This document shows, in pieces, positions 19,969-31,343 of a stretch of DNA of 64,000 nucleotides (position 1 is the first letter of the stretch; every line of letters starts with the position of its first letter). The stretch comes from Isoperla grammatica (taxonomy: Eukaryota > Arthropoda > Insecta > Plecoptera > Perlodidae): positions 41,116,406 through 41,180,405 of the forward strand of contig OX246744.1 in the NCBI GenBank assembly GCA_945910005.1, given 5' to 3'. The position numbers and the translations under genes were made by a program. Under the pieces are notes generated by a model. The model searched no databases, was not told where the DNA came from, and saw only the letters and a program-made list of their open reading frames with translations.

Positions 19969-20083
19969 GTATAAGAGGTGTGATCGACATAGTCATAATA
20001 ATTCTTGCACCGTTGGCACTACTACTGGTCATGATCTTCCTAATCTTCATAATATGTTGCATGTACAGCCACGATAACTACAC
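19969..20083 (+). CDS. Exon: transmembrane helix
   Basis: Acceptor tttgttttag, donor ac|gtaagt, start phase 1 and end phase 2. The product is GIRGVIDIVIIILAPLALLL, then VMIFLIFIICCMYSHDNY. About 27 hydrophobic residues form a single membrane span, closed by two cysteines that could be palmitoylated. With the extracellular domains upstream, this makes a type I membrane protein. Confidence 0.87.
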
Positions 20084-21336
20084 GTAAGTGCCGTCATTCC
20101 ACAACTATCAATATATGACCTAGTTTTGAACCGGCCATCTTGGTATACTTGGCATTGGCTTCATACTTGTAAGATTACATTGACATAGTTAGTGGGTAGG
20201 TTCCACAGCCTTGTCATTGGGTTTGAAATATAGGCAGAGTCCCAGCCGCTACCAGTTTGAATCTGCGCGCCCATCGGGATACCACCGCTAGATGTCGTTG
20301 ATCGGCGCACTGATTGTTTCGCCCTCTGCAGTTGGTATAGGTTACTAGCTCGCGAGGCCGGCCTCTTCTGCTCCGTCAATAAGTTGACACTAGCGCTCAG
20401 CGCGGGGGTATAGTGAACTACTTCAATACGCTACTACGCGCACAATTTGAAAACTGTTGGTTTTACGACGGGATTTATCATAATACTATTTGATGTATGA
20501 AGGATGCGCAGCGCGGAGAATAATTTAAAATACATCGAAAGTGAACAGTGAACACAAATTGAATTAATATAGACACTGGGCTGATTTCGTATTGATGTTT
20601 TTATACCGTTATTGCTTTTTAACTGAGGTAAAATAGTACTGGGTGATATGTACAAAAAATGAAATCTTCGTGAACATGTTAGATAACATAATATTTAGTT
20701 TAAGAGTTCAGCTTTTGAGTAGCAAGGTAATTTCTAATCCCCATCATGTTTGTCCAACCTTGTTTTAACGTAGTTTTGTTTTGTGTTTGTGTCACAACAC
20801 GGATTTTTTAAATTATTTCTTTAAACCTAACCGCACGCATTAGAAAAGGGCGTGCTGTAATATACGAGTACTGAGTGACGGAAGCCATGCACGAGTATTT
20901 TGTTATTGTGCCCACAAAATTAGCGATTTATATCACCCATTAACTTCGTACAATTTCTCCCTTAAATCACCAACATTAAAAACAATACCCAACACTGTAA
21001 CACTAGAATTACATACTTTTACATATTTCTTATTTCTCGGCATATATTTTTTTGACACACTTTTTCTCACTTATGAAGAAAATTGTGTATACTATTTCTA
21101 TCCACTTGACAAAGAGTTCCAACGTGCCTGTTCAATCCCCAATACGTATTACATTACCCTGTTTTTCAACAAGTCAACTACCGAAGCAAAGGAAGTTGAA
21201 TTTTATTGTATAGGTCTCTGTTTGCTTTGGTTGTTTTGCTGATCAGGAAAGAACTACATGGCGTGGCTAAAAATTAAGATTTTAGTTTGGTTTACGTGCT
21301 ATACATGTGGAGTTTTGTGCATTCAATTTCGACGTA

Positions 21337-22660
21337 AATTATAAATCTAAAACAATATCAGAAGTAATAACTACAAAAAGTAAGCCCCTCCCCCCCCCCC
21401 CCCCCCCCCCCCTCCCATGCTATAAACTATTATTTTGTTACGTTGGCATTGGAGTATGTAAAATAAAAAATAGGCGTGATGAAATAAGCTAGACGTGTAA
21501 AATATGGCTCTCATGTCACGTTTTGAAGATGGAAATATATATGGTAAAATATATGTTTAATTCTAATTTAAGAATATCAAACAATGCTTGAAACTAACGA
21601 CACATGCGACGAAACAAATGGCCAATATGTTGCAATGAACGTCTGCCAAGTGACGGGCACAACAACCCGCCCCTGCCAGGGGTGACGCTAAGGGGAGGCG
21701 AGGGGGGGCAGTCCCCCCCCAGTCGCCCCCCCCCCCCAACCAGTATTTACTACTTGACAATCGCTATGCATTCAAAACCGCGTTCAATTGTCAGATACAT
21801 ATTTTATTTATTTACATTTTAAGTGTGTACTGTATACTGTAAAGATATACTCTAATAGGGACTAATTATTTAATTAAAACCCAACTCTAGTAATCTAACC
21901 GACCATGTTCTGATGACATCACGAAGAACGCAACGAACATTTCATGACACTCCTTCAGTTGGTTCAATTATTCGGTGACTATTAACAGTTTCTATTAATT
22001 TTACGTGACTTCACTCATTGTTAGCGCAGGTTGCGAGTGCACCTTCCATGTCTTACGTTAACAACAATCGCCTTTGAGATTTGATAAAATTATCCATTGA
22101 AAAATCAATCGTTAATGTCATCAATTTGCATCAAGTTGTCCTGCGGTTTGATGCTGAGTGCCAGAATGAGCATAACACATTTTCATCCAGTTTAGTACAA
22201 TAATCCGAAACCCCCAAGGGTTCACGATGCCGTGGGGAGGGGGGGGGGGGGGTATTTTACACGTCCAGATTGCGACAGCGTTTGCGCCCCCAACTGGCAT
22301 ACTCGCCCCTGAATCGCCACCCCTAATGTAACATCCTAGCGTCGCCACTGGCCCCTGCCCATTGCTCGCTATTCGAGCTATTCCAGGAACCATTCAGCAT
22401 TCTTCCTAGAAATATTCACGGTTGATTGCCCAGAAAGATTACAGCGCAGAAGACGTGGGCCAAAATAAAACACATCACGCACTGGATGTGGCATTTTTAT
22501 GACGAACTAAAAACAGCAACAATATTATTTGTTTTATAACTACAATTATATACTGTTAGCGTTGAGTGAATATCTGTTTTATCTGTTATATCTGGGTATA
22601 GTGTGCAGGAAGTTATTGGATAACAAGTGTGCTCATGATGCTAAGTATTCCCTCCCCCCC
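21337..22660 (+). repeat. Internal direct repeat, copy A (interrupted)
   Basis: Sequence from about 21337 to 21676 and from 22359 to 22660 is repeated in the same orientation at about 25035-25770 (for example gctataaactattattttg, attcacggttgattgccc, cacatcacgcactggatgtg). Copy A is split by the hAT element at 21677-22350. C and G homopolymers of 10-25 bases occur at 21387, 21720 and 22240. Confidence 0.78.
21677..22350 (+). mobile_element. 674-bp non-autonomous hAT element
   Basis: Ends caggggtgacgctaagg and the reverse complement of cagtggcgacgctagg, flanked by a perfect 8-bp duplication gcccctgc (21669-21676 and 22351-22358), the hallmark of hAT transposition. The paralogous repeat near 25413 shows the empty site with a single gcccctgc. 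No transposase ORF. Confidence 0.88.
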
Positions 22661-22818
22661 CCCCCGGGCACAACACACACACACTGGCAACAGCATCCGT
22701 GCTTGTGCAATCCACCTCACATCGCTATATTTAAGCTATATTTCATAGTTATTGTGATCGGCTTTGTATTCATAATCATAAATTATATTTTGTATAATTA
22801 ATAATATTACATAAATAA

Positions 22819-23541
22819 GGTATTTGGGGAATGAATGTGACTTTGTTTTTTTCAACGAAATTTAACAAAAATCACTTTTTTATGTTACCTGTTACTGTAT
22901 CTTTCCAATTATGTAAGGCGCATGCTTCAAATAGTACGTATTTATGTTTTAAATCAATTTTATTCTGTTGAATTAGCTAGAGCCTATGCCTAGGCATATG
23001 CACCCCATTCGCCATTGTTCAACATTAGGATGAAGAGAAATATCTCTGCAGCAAAATAAGTGCTTTGGTTCTTTGTTATCAGCAGATACACCAACTTAAA
23101 CATAAGTTACTGTGTAACAATCACAGTATTTTCGATAAATTACCCCTTCTTCAAATTTGAAGGAGGGGTAATTTGAAAAAGGGGTTATTATTTTAAAATA
23201 AATTTATACCCAAAAAATAAATTACCCCTTCTTCAAGTTTGCGGGCGATATTCGGTTTCATTTCATACGTTGGCTACTGAATCAACGTAGATGATTCCCC
23301 TTCCCTCCCACGCTGATTGTAGCATCCAGTAGGCTGTGTGCATGTTGCTAATGGAGAATGGCGTGCATAGACATAGGCTCTAGCCAATTCAACATAATTA
23401 AATTGATTTAAAACATAAATACGTACTATTTGAAGCATGCGCCTTACATAATTGGTAAGATACAGTAACAGGTAACATAAAAAAGTGATTTTTGTTAAAT
23501 TTCGTTGAAAAAAACAAAGTCACATTCATTCCCCAAATACC
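22819..23541 (+). repeat. Snapback (long inverted repeat)
   Basis: About 200 bp at 22819-23027 are repeated as reverse complement at 23335-23541 (ends ggtatttggggaatgaatg and cattcattccccaaatacc) around a 300-bp centre. The centre itself contains short inverted copies of aaattaccccttcttcaa. It could be a nested MITE or part of a foldback element. Confidence 0.75.
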
Positions 23542-24883
23542 ATAAATAATAATGAAATGATTACTTTTTATATACAGAAAATGTAAGCGTTCTACGGATT
23601 TCGTTGCTAAACATAGATTGAGGACTTCGAAGTCAACTAAGTACGCGGAAGGCTTAGTTTTCGACTGATCGCTAAAATTCAAGTTATCCCATTGTTCACT
23701 AGTTGCCAGGAATACTATGTGGGCTACTCAAAAAATATATTCGATTGATTAAAACCCACATTTTTCTTTATCTTTGTGTTTCGTTTTCGGCGTTGCTCAA
23801 GATTACAGGTGTGATAACAACGGTGCCCCTCACGGCTGGCTCGGCTATTAGACCGCACATCTTAGAGTAATTGGCCGTGGTCGATTATCATAGCTTCGGC
23901 TTTAGAAGGCGACTGTTACGCACCCAAGCTACGTTCCTATTAACAATATTGTAGCGAAAATATAAACGAAGTCCAAATAAAACATTTCAGTCTTTAGGAG
24001 GGGCACAAGAGCTTGTAACGAAACGTGTGTTCTGCGTCGATAAGTTATCCCGACACATCCGGTACAATAAGCTGGTCAGGCAAAACAAAGCATTTCTCAA
24101 ATATTTCAAGCAGCTAGCTATTAGCTTGGCATTTGCAGGTGGATATGACAAATCATGCAAGTAACGATACTACTGATGGTTCACTAGCAGCGGACGTATT
24201 GGATGTAATTGTACTTCGGTGTTCCGGGGAGGCCCATCCTACCTGTCAAATTAGAAAGGTCTACACTAGAGCAGGCGACATCCTAGTTTCTTTGAACCCA
24301 CAAAACGCCGGGCTCCGGTTAAAAAGACAAGAGTTCAATCATTTTCTCAAGTTATGTTTCAGTTAGAAGAAAGAGGAAGAGGTTAGGAAAGAGGATATGG
24401 ATACAGAGTGTTCACTGGGAGCAGTGATATTTGATTATTCTCGTTTTGTAATACATTTTGTATTCTGTTGGCAACAGCTTTGGCTGCTGAAACTATTATT
24501 TATTCCGTAAACGGTTTTTTACATGAAATTGTGGAGGATGAATAAATAAATTGCGAATCCAAATACCACGACAGCGGACGGTCTCGTCAATGAACCCGCG
24601 TTCCGGGAATTTTGGCGTTATCTGCATTCCACCACCTGTTCCGTAGCCAGCCAGCTTGCACTTTACCTTGTGGTCTTACAGTTTCACTGGGATGGACAAG
24701 CCGACAACGACCCACCATTATCGTCAAAATGCCGATAAGCTCGGATCGGGATGTTGTACACGTTATGACCCTACTTAATTGCATGCGTTCTGATACAGCT
24801 ATATTACATCTTGTAAACATCTTACGTATTTCAATAAAACAAGGCGAAATAAAAAAATTCGAGATCATATCTTTGGGTCTAGC
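23542..24883 (+). other. Interior of the 6-kb element, no recognised gene
   Basis: Contains only short ORFs, among them 24133-24366 (77 codons, beginning MQVDMTNHASNDTTDGSLAA) without features I recognise. I see no transposase motif. Confidence 0.5.
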
Positions 24884-25161
24884 CAGTGCTTCCCAAAGTG
24901 TGGGTCGCGAGCTGAGTTCCAATGGTTCGCGAAAATATTTGGAACAGCGAACATTTTGAAATTACTTTTATTGAAACGAAGATCGAAAAAAGAGATCGTG
25001 TTGAGCATTCAGTTCCGATGTAAATAATAAATTTACAAAATGTCAGAAGTAGTAAATATAATAAACAAAAGAGACCCCCCCCCCCCCAATTTAGCTAGGT
25101 GGGTCGCGAATTTTTGTTGATCTTACATTGCGTCACGGTTCTGGAAAGTTGGGGAGCACTG
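24884..25161 (+). mobile_element. hAT-like MITE
   Basis: Ends cagtgcttcccaaagtg and the reverse complement of cagtgctccccaactttcc, the CAGTG start typical of hAT ends. The flanks ggtctagc and gtctaggc are an imperfect 8-bp duplication. Its right end touches direct-repeat copy B. A run of 14 C lies near 25075. Confidence 0.65.
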
Positions 25162-25770
25162 GTCTAGGCTATAAACTATTATTTTGTAACGTTGGCATTG
25201 GAGTATGTAAAAGAAAAAATAGGCGTGATGAAATAAGCTAGACGTGTAAAAAATATGGGTCTCCTGTCATGTTTTAGAGATGGGAATATATTTTAAAAAC
25301 TATGTTTAATACAAATTTAAGAATATTAAACAAGGCTTGAAAGTAACGACATATGCGACGAATGGCCAATATGTTGCAATGAACGTCTACCGAGTGACCG
25401 GCACAACAACCCGCCCCTGCCCCTTGCTCGCTATTCGAGCTTTTCCAAGAACCTTTCAGCATTCTTCCTAGAAATATTCACGGTTGATTGCCCAGAGAGA
25501 TTACAGCGCAGAAGACATGAGCCAAACAAAAACACATCACGCACTGGATGTGGCATTATGATGAATAGGTGTTAACTTCATTTTTAATCTACCGTGTTCA
25601 TGTCCATGTTATTAATCTATATAAATATTATTTATTTTATAACTACCGTTATAGACTGGTAGCGTTGAGTAAATATCTGTTTGTGATAACCTGGTCCTAG
25701 TTATATAAAGAAATAAATGTGTGGTGTATAGTGTGCAGGAAGTTATTGGATAACAAGTGTGCTCAAGTAT
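25035..25770 (+). repeat. Internal direct repeat, copy B (uninterrupted)
   Basis: Same-orientation counterpart of 21337-22660. It lacks the hAT insertion and so preserves the pre-insertion site near 25413. Divergence of a few percent shows the duplication predates the insertion. Confidence 0.75.
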
Positions 25771-26250
25771 CCCCCCTCCCCCCCGCCACACAAACACACA
25801 CACACAAACACAAACTCACACTGGCAAACATCAATACGAAATCAGCCCAGTGTCTATATTAATTCAATTTGAATTCCCTGTTCACTTTCGATGTATTTTA
25901 AATTATTCTCCGCGCTGCGCATCCTTCATACATCAAATAGTATTATGATAAATCCCGTCGTAAAACCAACAGTTTTCAAATTGTGCGCGTAGAAGCGTAT
26001 TGAAGTAGTTCACTATACCCCCGCGCTGAGCGCTAGTGTCAACTTATTGACGGAGCAGAAGAGGCCGGCCTCGCGAGCTAGTAACCTATACCAACTGCAG
26101 AGGGCGAAACAATCAGTGCGCCGATCAACAACATCTAGCGGTGGTATCCCGATGGGCGCGCAGATTCAAACTGGTAGCGGCTGGGACTCTGCCTATATTT
26201 CAAACCCAATGCTGTAACTGTAACCCGTTGTAGGTATTTCAAACCCAATG

Positions 26251-29200
26251 GCCTTGTGAGTGTTTCAGATGTTGGGACTATCTCTGTCTGCACCTTCCTT
26301 GGGGGGCCGGCAAGCCGTTGTCTCGTCCCACAGCCTTGTGAGTGTTTCAGATGTTGGAACTATCTCTGTCTGCACCTTCCTTGGGGGGCGGCAAGCCGTT
26401 GTCTCGTTCCACAGCCTTCTGAATGTTTCAGATGTTGGGACTATCTCTGTCTGCACCTTCCTTGGGGGGCGGCAAGCCGTTGTCTCGTTCCACAGCCTTG
26501 TGAGTGTTTCAGATGTTGGGACTATCTCTGTCTGCACCTTCCTTGGGGGGGCGGCAAGCCGTTGTCTCGTTCCACAGCCTTGTGAGTGTTTCAGATGTTG
26601 GAACTATCTCTGTCTGCACCTTCCTTGGGGGAGCGGCAAGCCGTTGTCTCGTTCCACAGCCTTGTGAGTGTTTCAGATGTTGGGACTATCTCTGTCTCCA
26701 CCTTCCTTGGGGGGGCGGCAAGCCGTTGTCTCGTTCCACAGCCTTGTGAGTGTTTCAGATGTTGGGACTATCTCTGTCTGCACCTTCCTTGGGGGGGCGG
26801 CAAGCCGTTGTCTCGTTCCACAGCCTTGTGAGTGTTTCAGATGTTGGAACTATCTCTGTCTGCACCTTCCTTGGGGGGGCGGCAAGCCGTTGTCTCGTTC
26901 CACAGCCTTGTGAGTGTTTCAGATGTTGGGACTATCTCTGTCTGCACCTTCCTTGGGGGGGCGGCAAGCCGTTGTCTCGTTCCACAGCCTTGTGAGTGTT
27001 TCAGATGTTGGGACTATCTCTGTCTGCACCTTCCTTGGGGGGGCGGCAAGCCGTTGTCTCGTTCCACAGCCTTGTGAGTGTTTCAGATGTTGGAACTATC
27101 TCTGTCTGCACCTTCCTTGGGGGGGCGGCAAGCCGTTGTCTCGTTCCACAGCCTTGTGAGTGTTTCAGATGTTGGGACTATCTCTGTCTCCACCTTCCTT
27201 GGGGGGGCGGCAAGCCGTTGTCTCGTTCCACAGCCTTGTGAGTGTTTCAGATGTTGGGACTATCTCTGTCTGCACCTTCCTTGGGGGGGCGGCAAGCCGT
27301 TGTCTCGTTCCACAGCCTTGTGAGTGTTTCAGATGTTGGGACTATCTCTGTCTCCACCTTCCTTGGGGGGCCGGCAAGCCGTTGTCTCGTCCCACAGCCT
27401 TGTGAGTGTTTCAGATGTTGGGACTATCTCTGTCTGCACCTTCCTTGGGGGGGCGGCAAGCCGTTGTCTCGTCCCACAGCCTTGTGAGTGTTTCAGATGT
27501 TGGGACTATCTCTGTCTGCACCTTCCTTGGGGGGGCGGCAAGCCGTTGTCTCGTCCCACAGCCTTGTGAGTGTTTCAGATGTTGGGACTATCTCTGTCTG
27601 CACCTTCCTTGGGGGGGCGGCATACCGTTGTCACGTTCCAATGCCTTGTGAGTGTTTCAGATGTTGGGACTATCTCTGTCTGCACCTTCCTTGGGGGCGC
27701 GGCAAGCCGTTGTCTCGTCCCACAGCCTTGTGAGTGTTTCAGATGTTAGGACTATCTCTGTCTGCACCTTCCTTGGGGGGGAGGCAAGCCGTTGTCTCGT
27801 TCCACAGCCTTGTGAGTGTTTCAGATGTTGGGACTATCTCTGTCTGCACCTTCCTTGGGGGGGGGGGGGGCAAGCCGTTGTCTCGTTCCACAGCCTTGTG
27901 AGTGTTTCAGATGTTGGGACTATCTCTGTCTCCACCTTCCTTGGGGGGCGGCAAGCCGTCGTCTCGTTCCACAGCCTTGTGAGTGTTTCAGATGTAAGGA
28001 CTATCTCTGTCTGCACCTTCCTTGGGGGGGAGGAAAGCCGTTGTCTCGTTCCACAGCCTTGTGAGTGTTTCAGATGTTGGGACTATCTCTGTCTGCACCT
28101 TCCTTGGGGGGCGGCAAGCCGTTGTCTCGTTCCACAGCCTTGTGAGTGTTTCAGATGTTGGGACTATCTCTGTCTGCACCTTCCTTGGGGGCGCGGCAAG
28201 CCGTTGTCTCGTTCCACAGCCTTGTGAGTGTTTCAGATGTTGGGACTATCTCTGTCTGCACCTTCCTTGGGGGGGCAGCAAGCCGTCGTCTCGTTCCACA
28301 GCCTTGTGAGTGTTTCAGATGTTGGGACTATCTCTGTCTGCACCTTCCTTGGGGGGGGGGGGGGGGGCAAGCCGTTGTCTCGTTCCACAGCCTTGTGAGT
28401 GTTTCAGATATTGGGACTATCTCTGTGTCCACCTTCCTTGGGGGGGCGGCAAGCCGTTGTCTCGTTCCACAGCCTTGTGAGTGTTTCAGATGTAAGGACT
28501 ATCTCTGTCTGCACCTTCCTTGGGGGGGAGGAAAGCCGTTGTCTCGTTCCACAGCCTTGTGAGTGTTTCAGATGTTGGGACTATCTCTGTCTCCACCTTC
28601 CTTGGGGGGGCAGCAAGCCGTTGTCTCGTTCCACAGCCTTGTGAGTGTTTCAGATGTTGGGACTATCTCTGTCTGCACCTTCCTTGGGGGGGCAGCAAGC
28701 CGTCGTCTCGTTCCACAGCCTTGTGAGTGTTTCAGATGTTGGGACTATCTCTGTCTGCACCTTCCTTGGGGGGGGGGGGGGGCAAGCCGTTGTCTCGTTC
28801 CACAGCCTTGTGAGTGTTTCAGATATTGGGACTATCTCTGTGTCCACCTTCCTTGGGGGGGCGGCAAGCCGTTGTCTCGTTCCACAGCCTTGTGAGTGTT
28901 TCAGATGTTGGGACTATCTCTGTCTCCACCTTCCTTGGGTGCGCGGCAAGCCGTTGTCTCGTTCCACAGCCTTGTGAGTGTTTCAGATGTTGGGACTATC
29001 TCTGTCTGCACCTTCCTTGGGGGGGCGGCAAGCCGTTGTCTCGTTCCACAGCCTTGTGAGTGTTTCAGATGTTGGGACTATCTCTGTCTGCACCTTCCTT
29101 GGGGGGGGGGGGGGGGGGGGGGCAAGCCGTTGTCTCGTTCCACAGCCTTGTGAGTGTTTCAGATATTGGGACTATCTCTGTGTCCACCTTCCTTGGGGGG

Positions 29201-31258
29201 GCGGCAAGCCGTTGTCTCGTTCCACAGCCTTGTGAGTGTTTCAGATGTTGGGACTATCTCTGTCTGCACCTTCCTTGGGGGGCCGGCAAGCCGTTGTCTC
29301 GTCCCACAGCCTTGTGAGTGTTTCAGATGTTGGGACTATCTCTGTCTGCACCTTCCTTGGGGGGCCGGCAAGCCGTTGTCTCGTCCCACAGCCTTGTGAG
29401 TGTTTCAGATGGTGGGACTGTCTCTGTCTGCACCTTCCTTGGGGGGGCGGCAAGCCGTCGTCTCGTTCCACAGCCTTGTGAGTGTTTCAGATGTTGGGAC
29501 TATCTCTGTCTGCACCTTCCTTGGGGGGGCGGCAAGCCGTTGTCTCGTTCCACAGCCTTGTGAGTGTTTCAGATGTTGGGACTATCTCTGTCTGCACCTT
29601 CCTTGGGGGGCGGCAAGCCGTTGTCTCGTTCCACAGCCTTGTGAGTGTTTCAGATGTTGGGACTATCTCCGTCTGCACCTTCCTTAGGGGGGGCGGCAAG
29701 CCGTTGTCTCGTTCCACAGCCTTGTGAGTGTTTCAGATGTTGGGACTATCTCTGTCTGCACCTTCCTTGGGGAGGCGGCAAGCCGTTGTCTCGTTCCACA
29801 GCCTTGTGAGTGTTTCAGATGTTGGGACTATCTCTGTCTCCACCTTCCTTGGGGGGGCGGCCAGCCGTCGTCTCGTTCCACAGCCTTGTGAGTGTTTCAG
29901 ATGTTGGGACTATCTCTGTCTGCACCTTCCTTGGGGGGGGGGGGCAAGCCGTTGTCTCGTTCCACAGCCTTGTGAGTGTTTCAGATGTTGGGACTATCTC
30001 TGTCTGCACCTTCCTTGGGGGGGCGGCCAGCCGTCGTCTCGTTCCACAGCCTTGTGAGTGTTTCAGATGTTGGGACTATCTCTGTCTGCACCTTCCTTGG
30101 GGGGGCGGCAAGCCGTTGTCTCGTCCCACAGCCTTGTAAGTGTTTCAGATTTTGGGACTATCTCTGTCTCCACATTCCTTGGGTTGCGGGCAAGCCGTCG
30201 TCTCGTCCCACAGCCTTGTGAGTGTTTCAGATGTTGGGACTATCTCTGTCTCCACCTTCCTTGAAGGGGCGGCAAGCCGTTGTCTCGTTCCACAGCCTTG
30301 TGAGTGTTTCAGATGTTGGGACTATCTCTGTCTGCACCTTCCTTGAAGGGGCGGCAAGCCGTCGTCTCGTCCCACAGCCTTGTGAGTGTTTCAGATGTTG
30401 GGACTATCTCTGTCTCCACCTTCCTTGGGGGGCCGGCAAGCCGTTGTCTCGTTCCACAGCCTTGTGAGTGTTTCAGATGTTGGGACTATCTCTGTCTCCA
30501 CCTTCCTTGGGGGGCCGGCAAGCCGTTGTCTCGTTCCACAGCCTTGTGAGTGTTTCAGATGTTGGGACTATCTCTGTCTGGACCTTCCTTGGGGGGCCGG
30601 CAAGCCGTTGTCTCGTTCCACAGCCTTGTGAGTGTTTCAGATGTTGGGACTATCTCTGTCTCCACCTTCCTTGGGGGGCCGGCAAGCCGTTGTCTCGTTC
30701 CACAGCCTTGTGAGTGTTTCAGATGTTGGGACTATCTCTGTCTCCACCTTCCTTGGGGGGCCGGCAAGCCGTTGTCTCGTTCCACAGCCTTGTGAGTGTT
30801 TCAGATGTTGGGACTATCTCTGTCTCCACCTTCCTTGGGGGGCCGGCAAGCCGTTGTCTCGTTCCACAGCCTTGTGAGTGTTTCAGATGTTGGGACTATC
30901 TCTGTCTGCACCTTCCTTGAAGGGGCGGCAAGCCGTTGTCTCGTTCCACAGCCTTGTGAGTGTTTCAGATGTTGGGACTATCTCTGTCTGCACCTTCCTT
31001 GAAGGGGCGGCAAGCCGTCGTCTCGTTCCACAGCCTTGTGAGTGTTTCAGATGTTGGGACTATCTCTGTCTCCACCTTCCTTGGGGGGGGGGGGGGGGGG
31101 CAAGCCGTTGTCTCGTTCCACAGCCTTGTGAGTGTTTCAGATGTTGGGACTATCTCTGTCTCCACCTTCCTTGGGGGGGCAGCAAGCCCTTGTCTCGTTC
31201 TACAGCCTTCTGAATGTTTCAGATGTTAGGACTATATCTGTCTCCACTTTCCTTGCAG
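26251..31258 (+). repeat. 82-bp minisatellite derived from a cytoplasmic-exon acceptor
   Basis: About 60 units of 82 bp (gccttgtgagtgtttcagatg, ctatctctgtctgcacc, ttccttgggggg, gcaagccgttgtctcg, ttccaca). The last unit merges into the true acceptor tccactttccttgcag at 31243-31258 and the exon start ggcctataagccgttgtctc. The unit is therefore intron end plus exon start, but in the units the AG of ttgcagg has become a G run. The G run varies from 5 to 22 bases (22 at 29101-29122). Variants with gaagggg cluster at 30.2-31.0 kb. Confidence 0.92.
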
Positions 31259-31343
31259 GGCCTATAAGCCGTTGTCTCTCGTTGATTCGGAGGGCAGCTG
31301 GGAGCCGCCGTTGCCGCCCATACCCTCCGGCTCCCGTGACGAG
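31259..31343 (+). CDS. Exon: cytoplasmic juxtamembrane segment
   Basis: Acceptor ctttccttgcag, donor gag|gtaccg. The first base completes the threonine codon left in phase 2 by the transmembrane exon, then AYKPLSLVDSEGSWEPPLPP and IPSGSRDE follow in phase 0. The proline-rich PPLPPIP may bind SH3 or WW domains; this is inference from the motif only. Phase fits on both sides. Confidence 0.78.

Larger units (their letters stand above)
20215..26250 (+). mobile_element. 6.0-kb element with 385-bp terminal inverted repeats
   Basis: The left arm (20215-20600, starting cattgggtttgaaatatagg) is almost identical to the reverse complement of 25827-26211. A second short copy of the end lies at 26233-26250. 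A 7-bp duplication gccttgt flanks the element (20208-20214 and 26251-26257). The host sequence rejoins as ttccacagccttgtgagtg, which is exactly the unit of the 82-bp array, so the insertion split an array unit. No transposase is recognised. The interior contains direct repeats of about 1 kb, a hAT element, another hAT-like element and a snapback repeat. It is probably non-autonomous. Confidence 0.82.
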
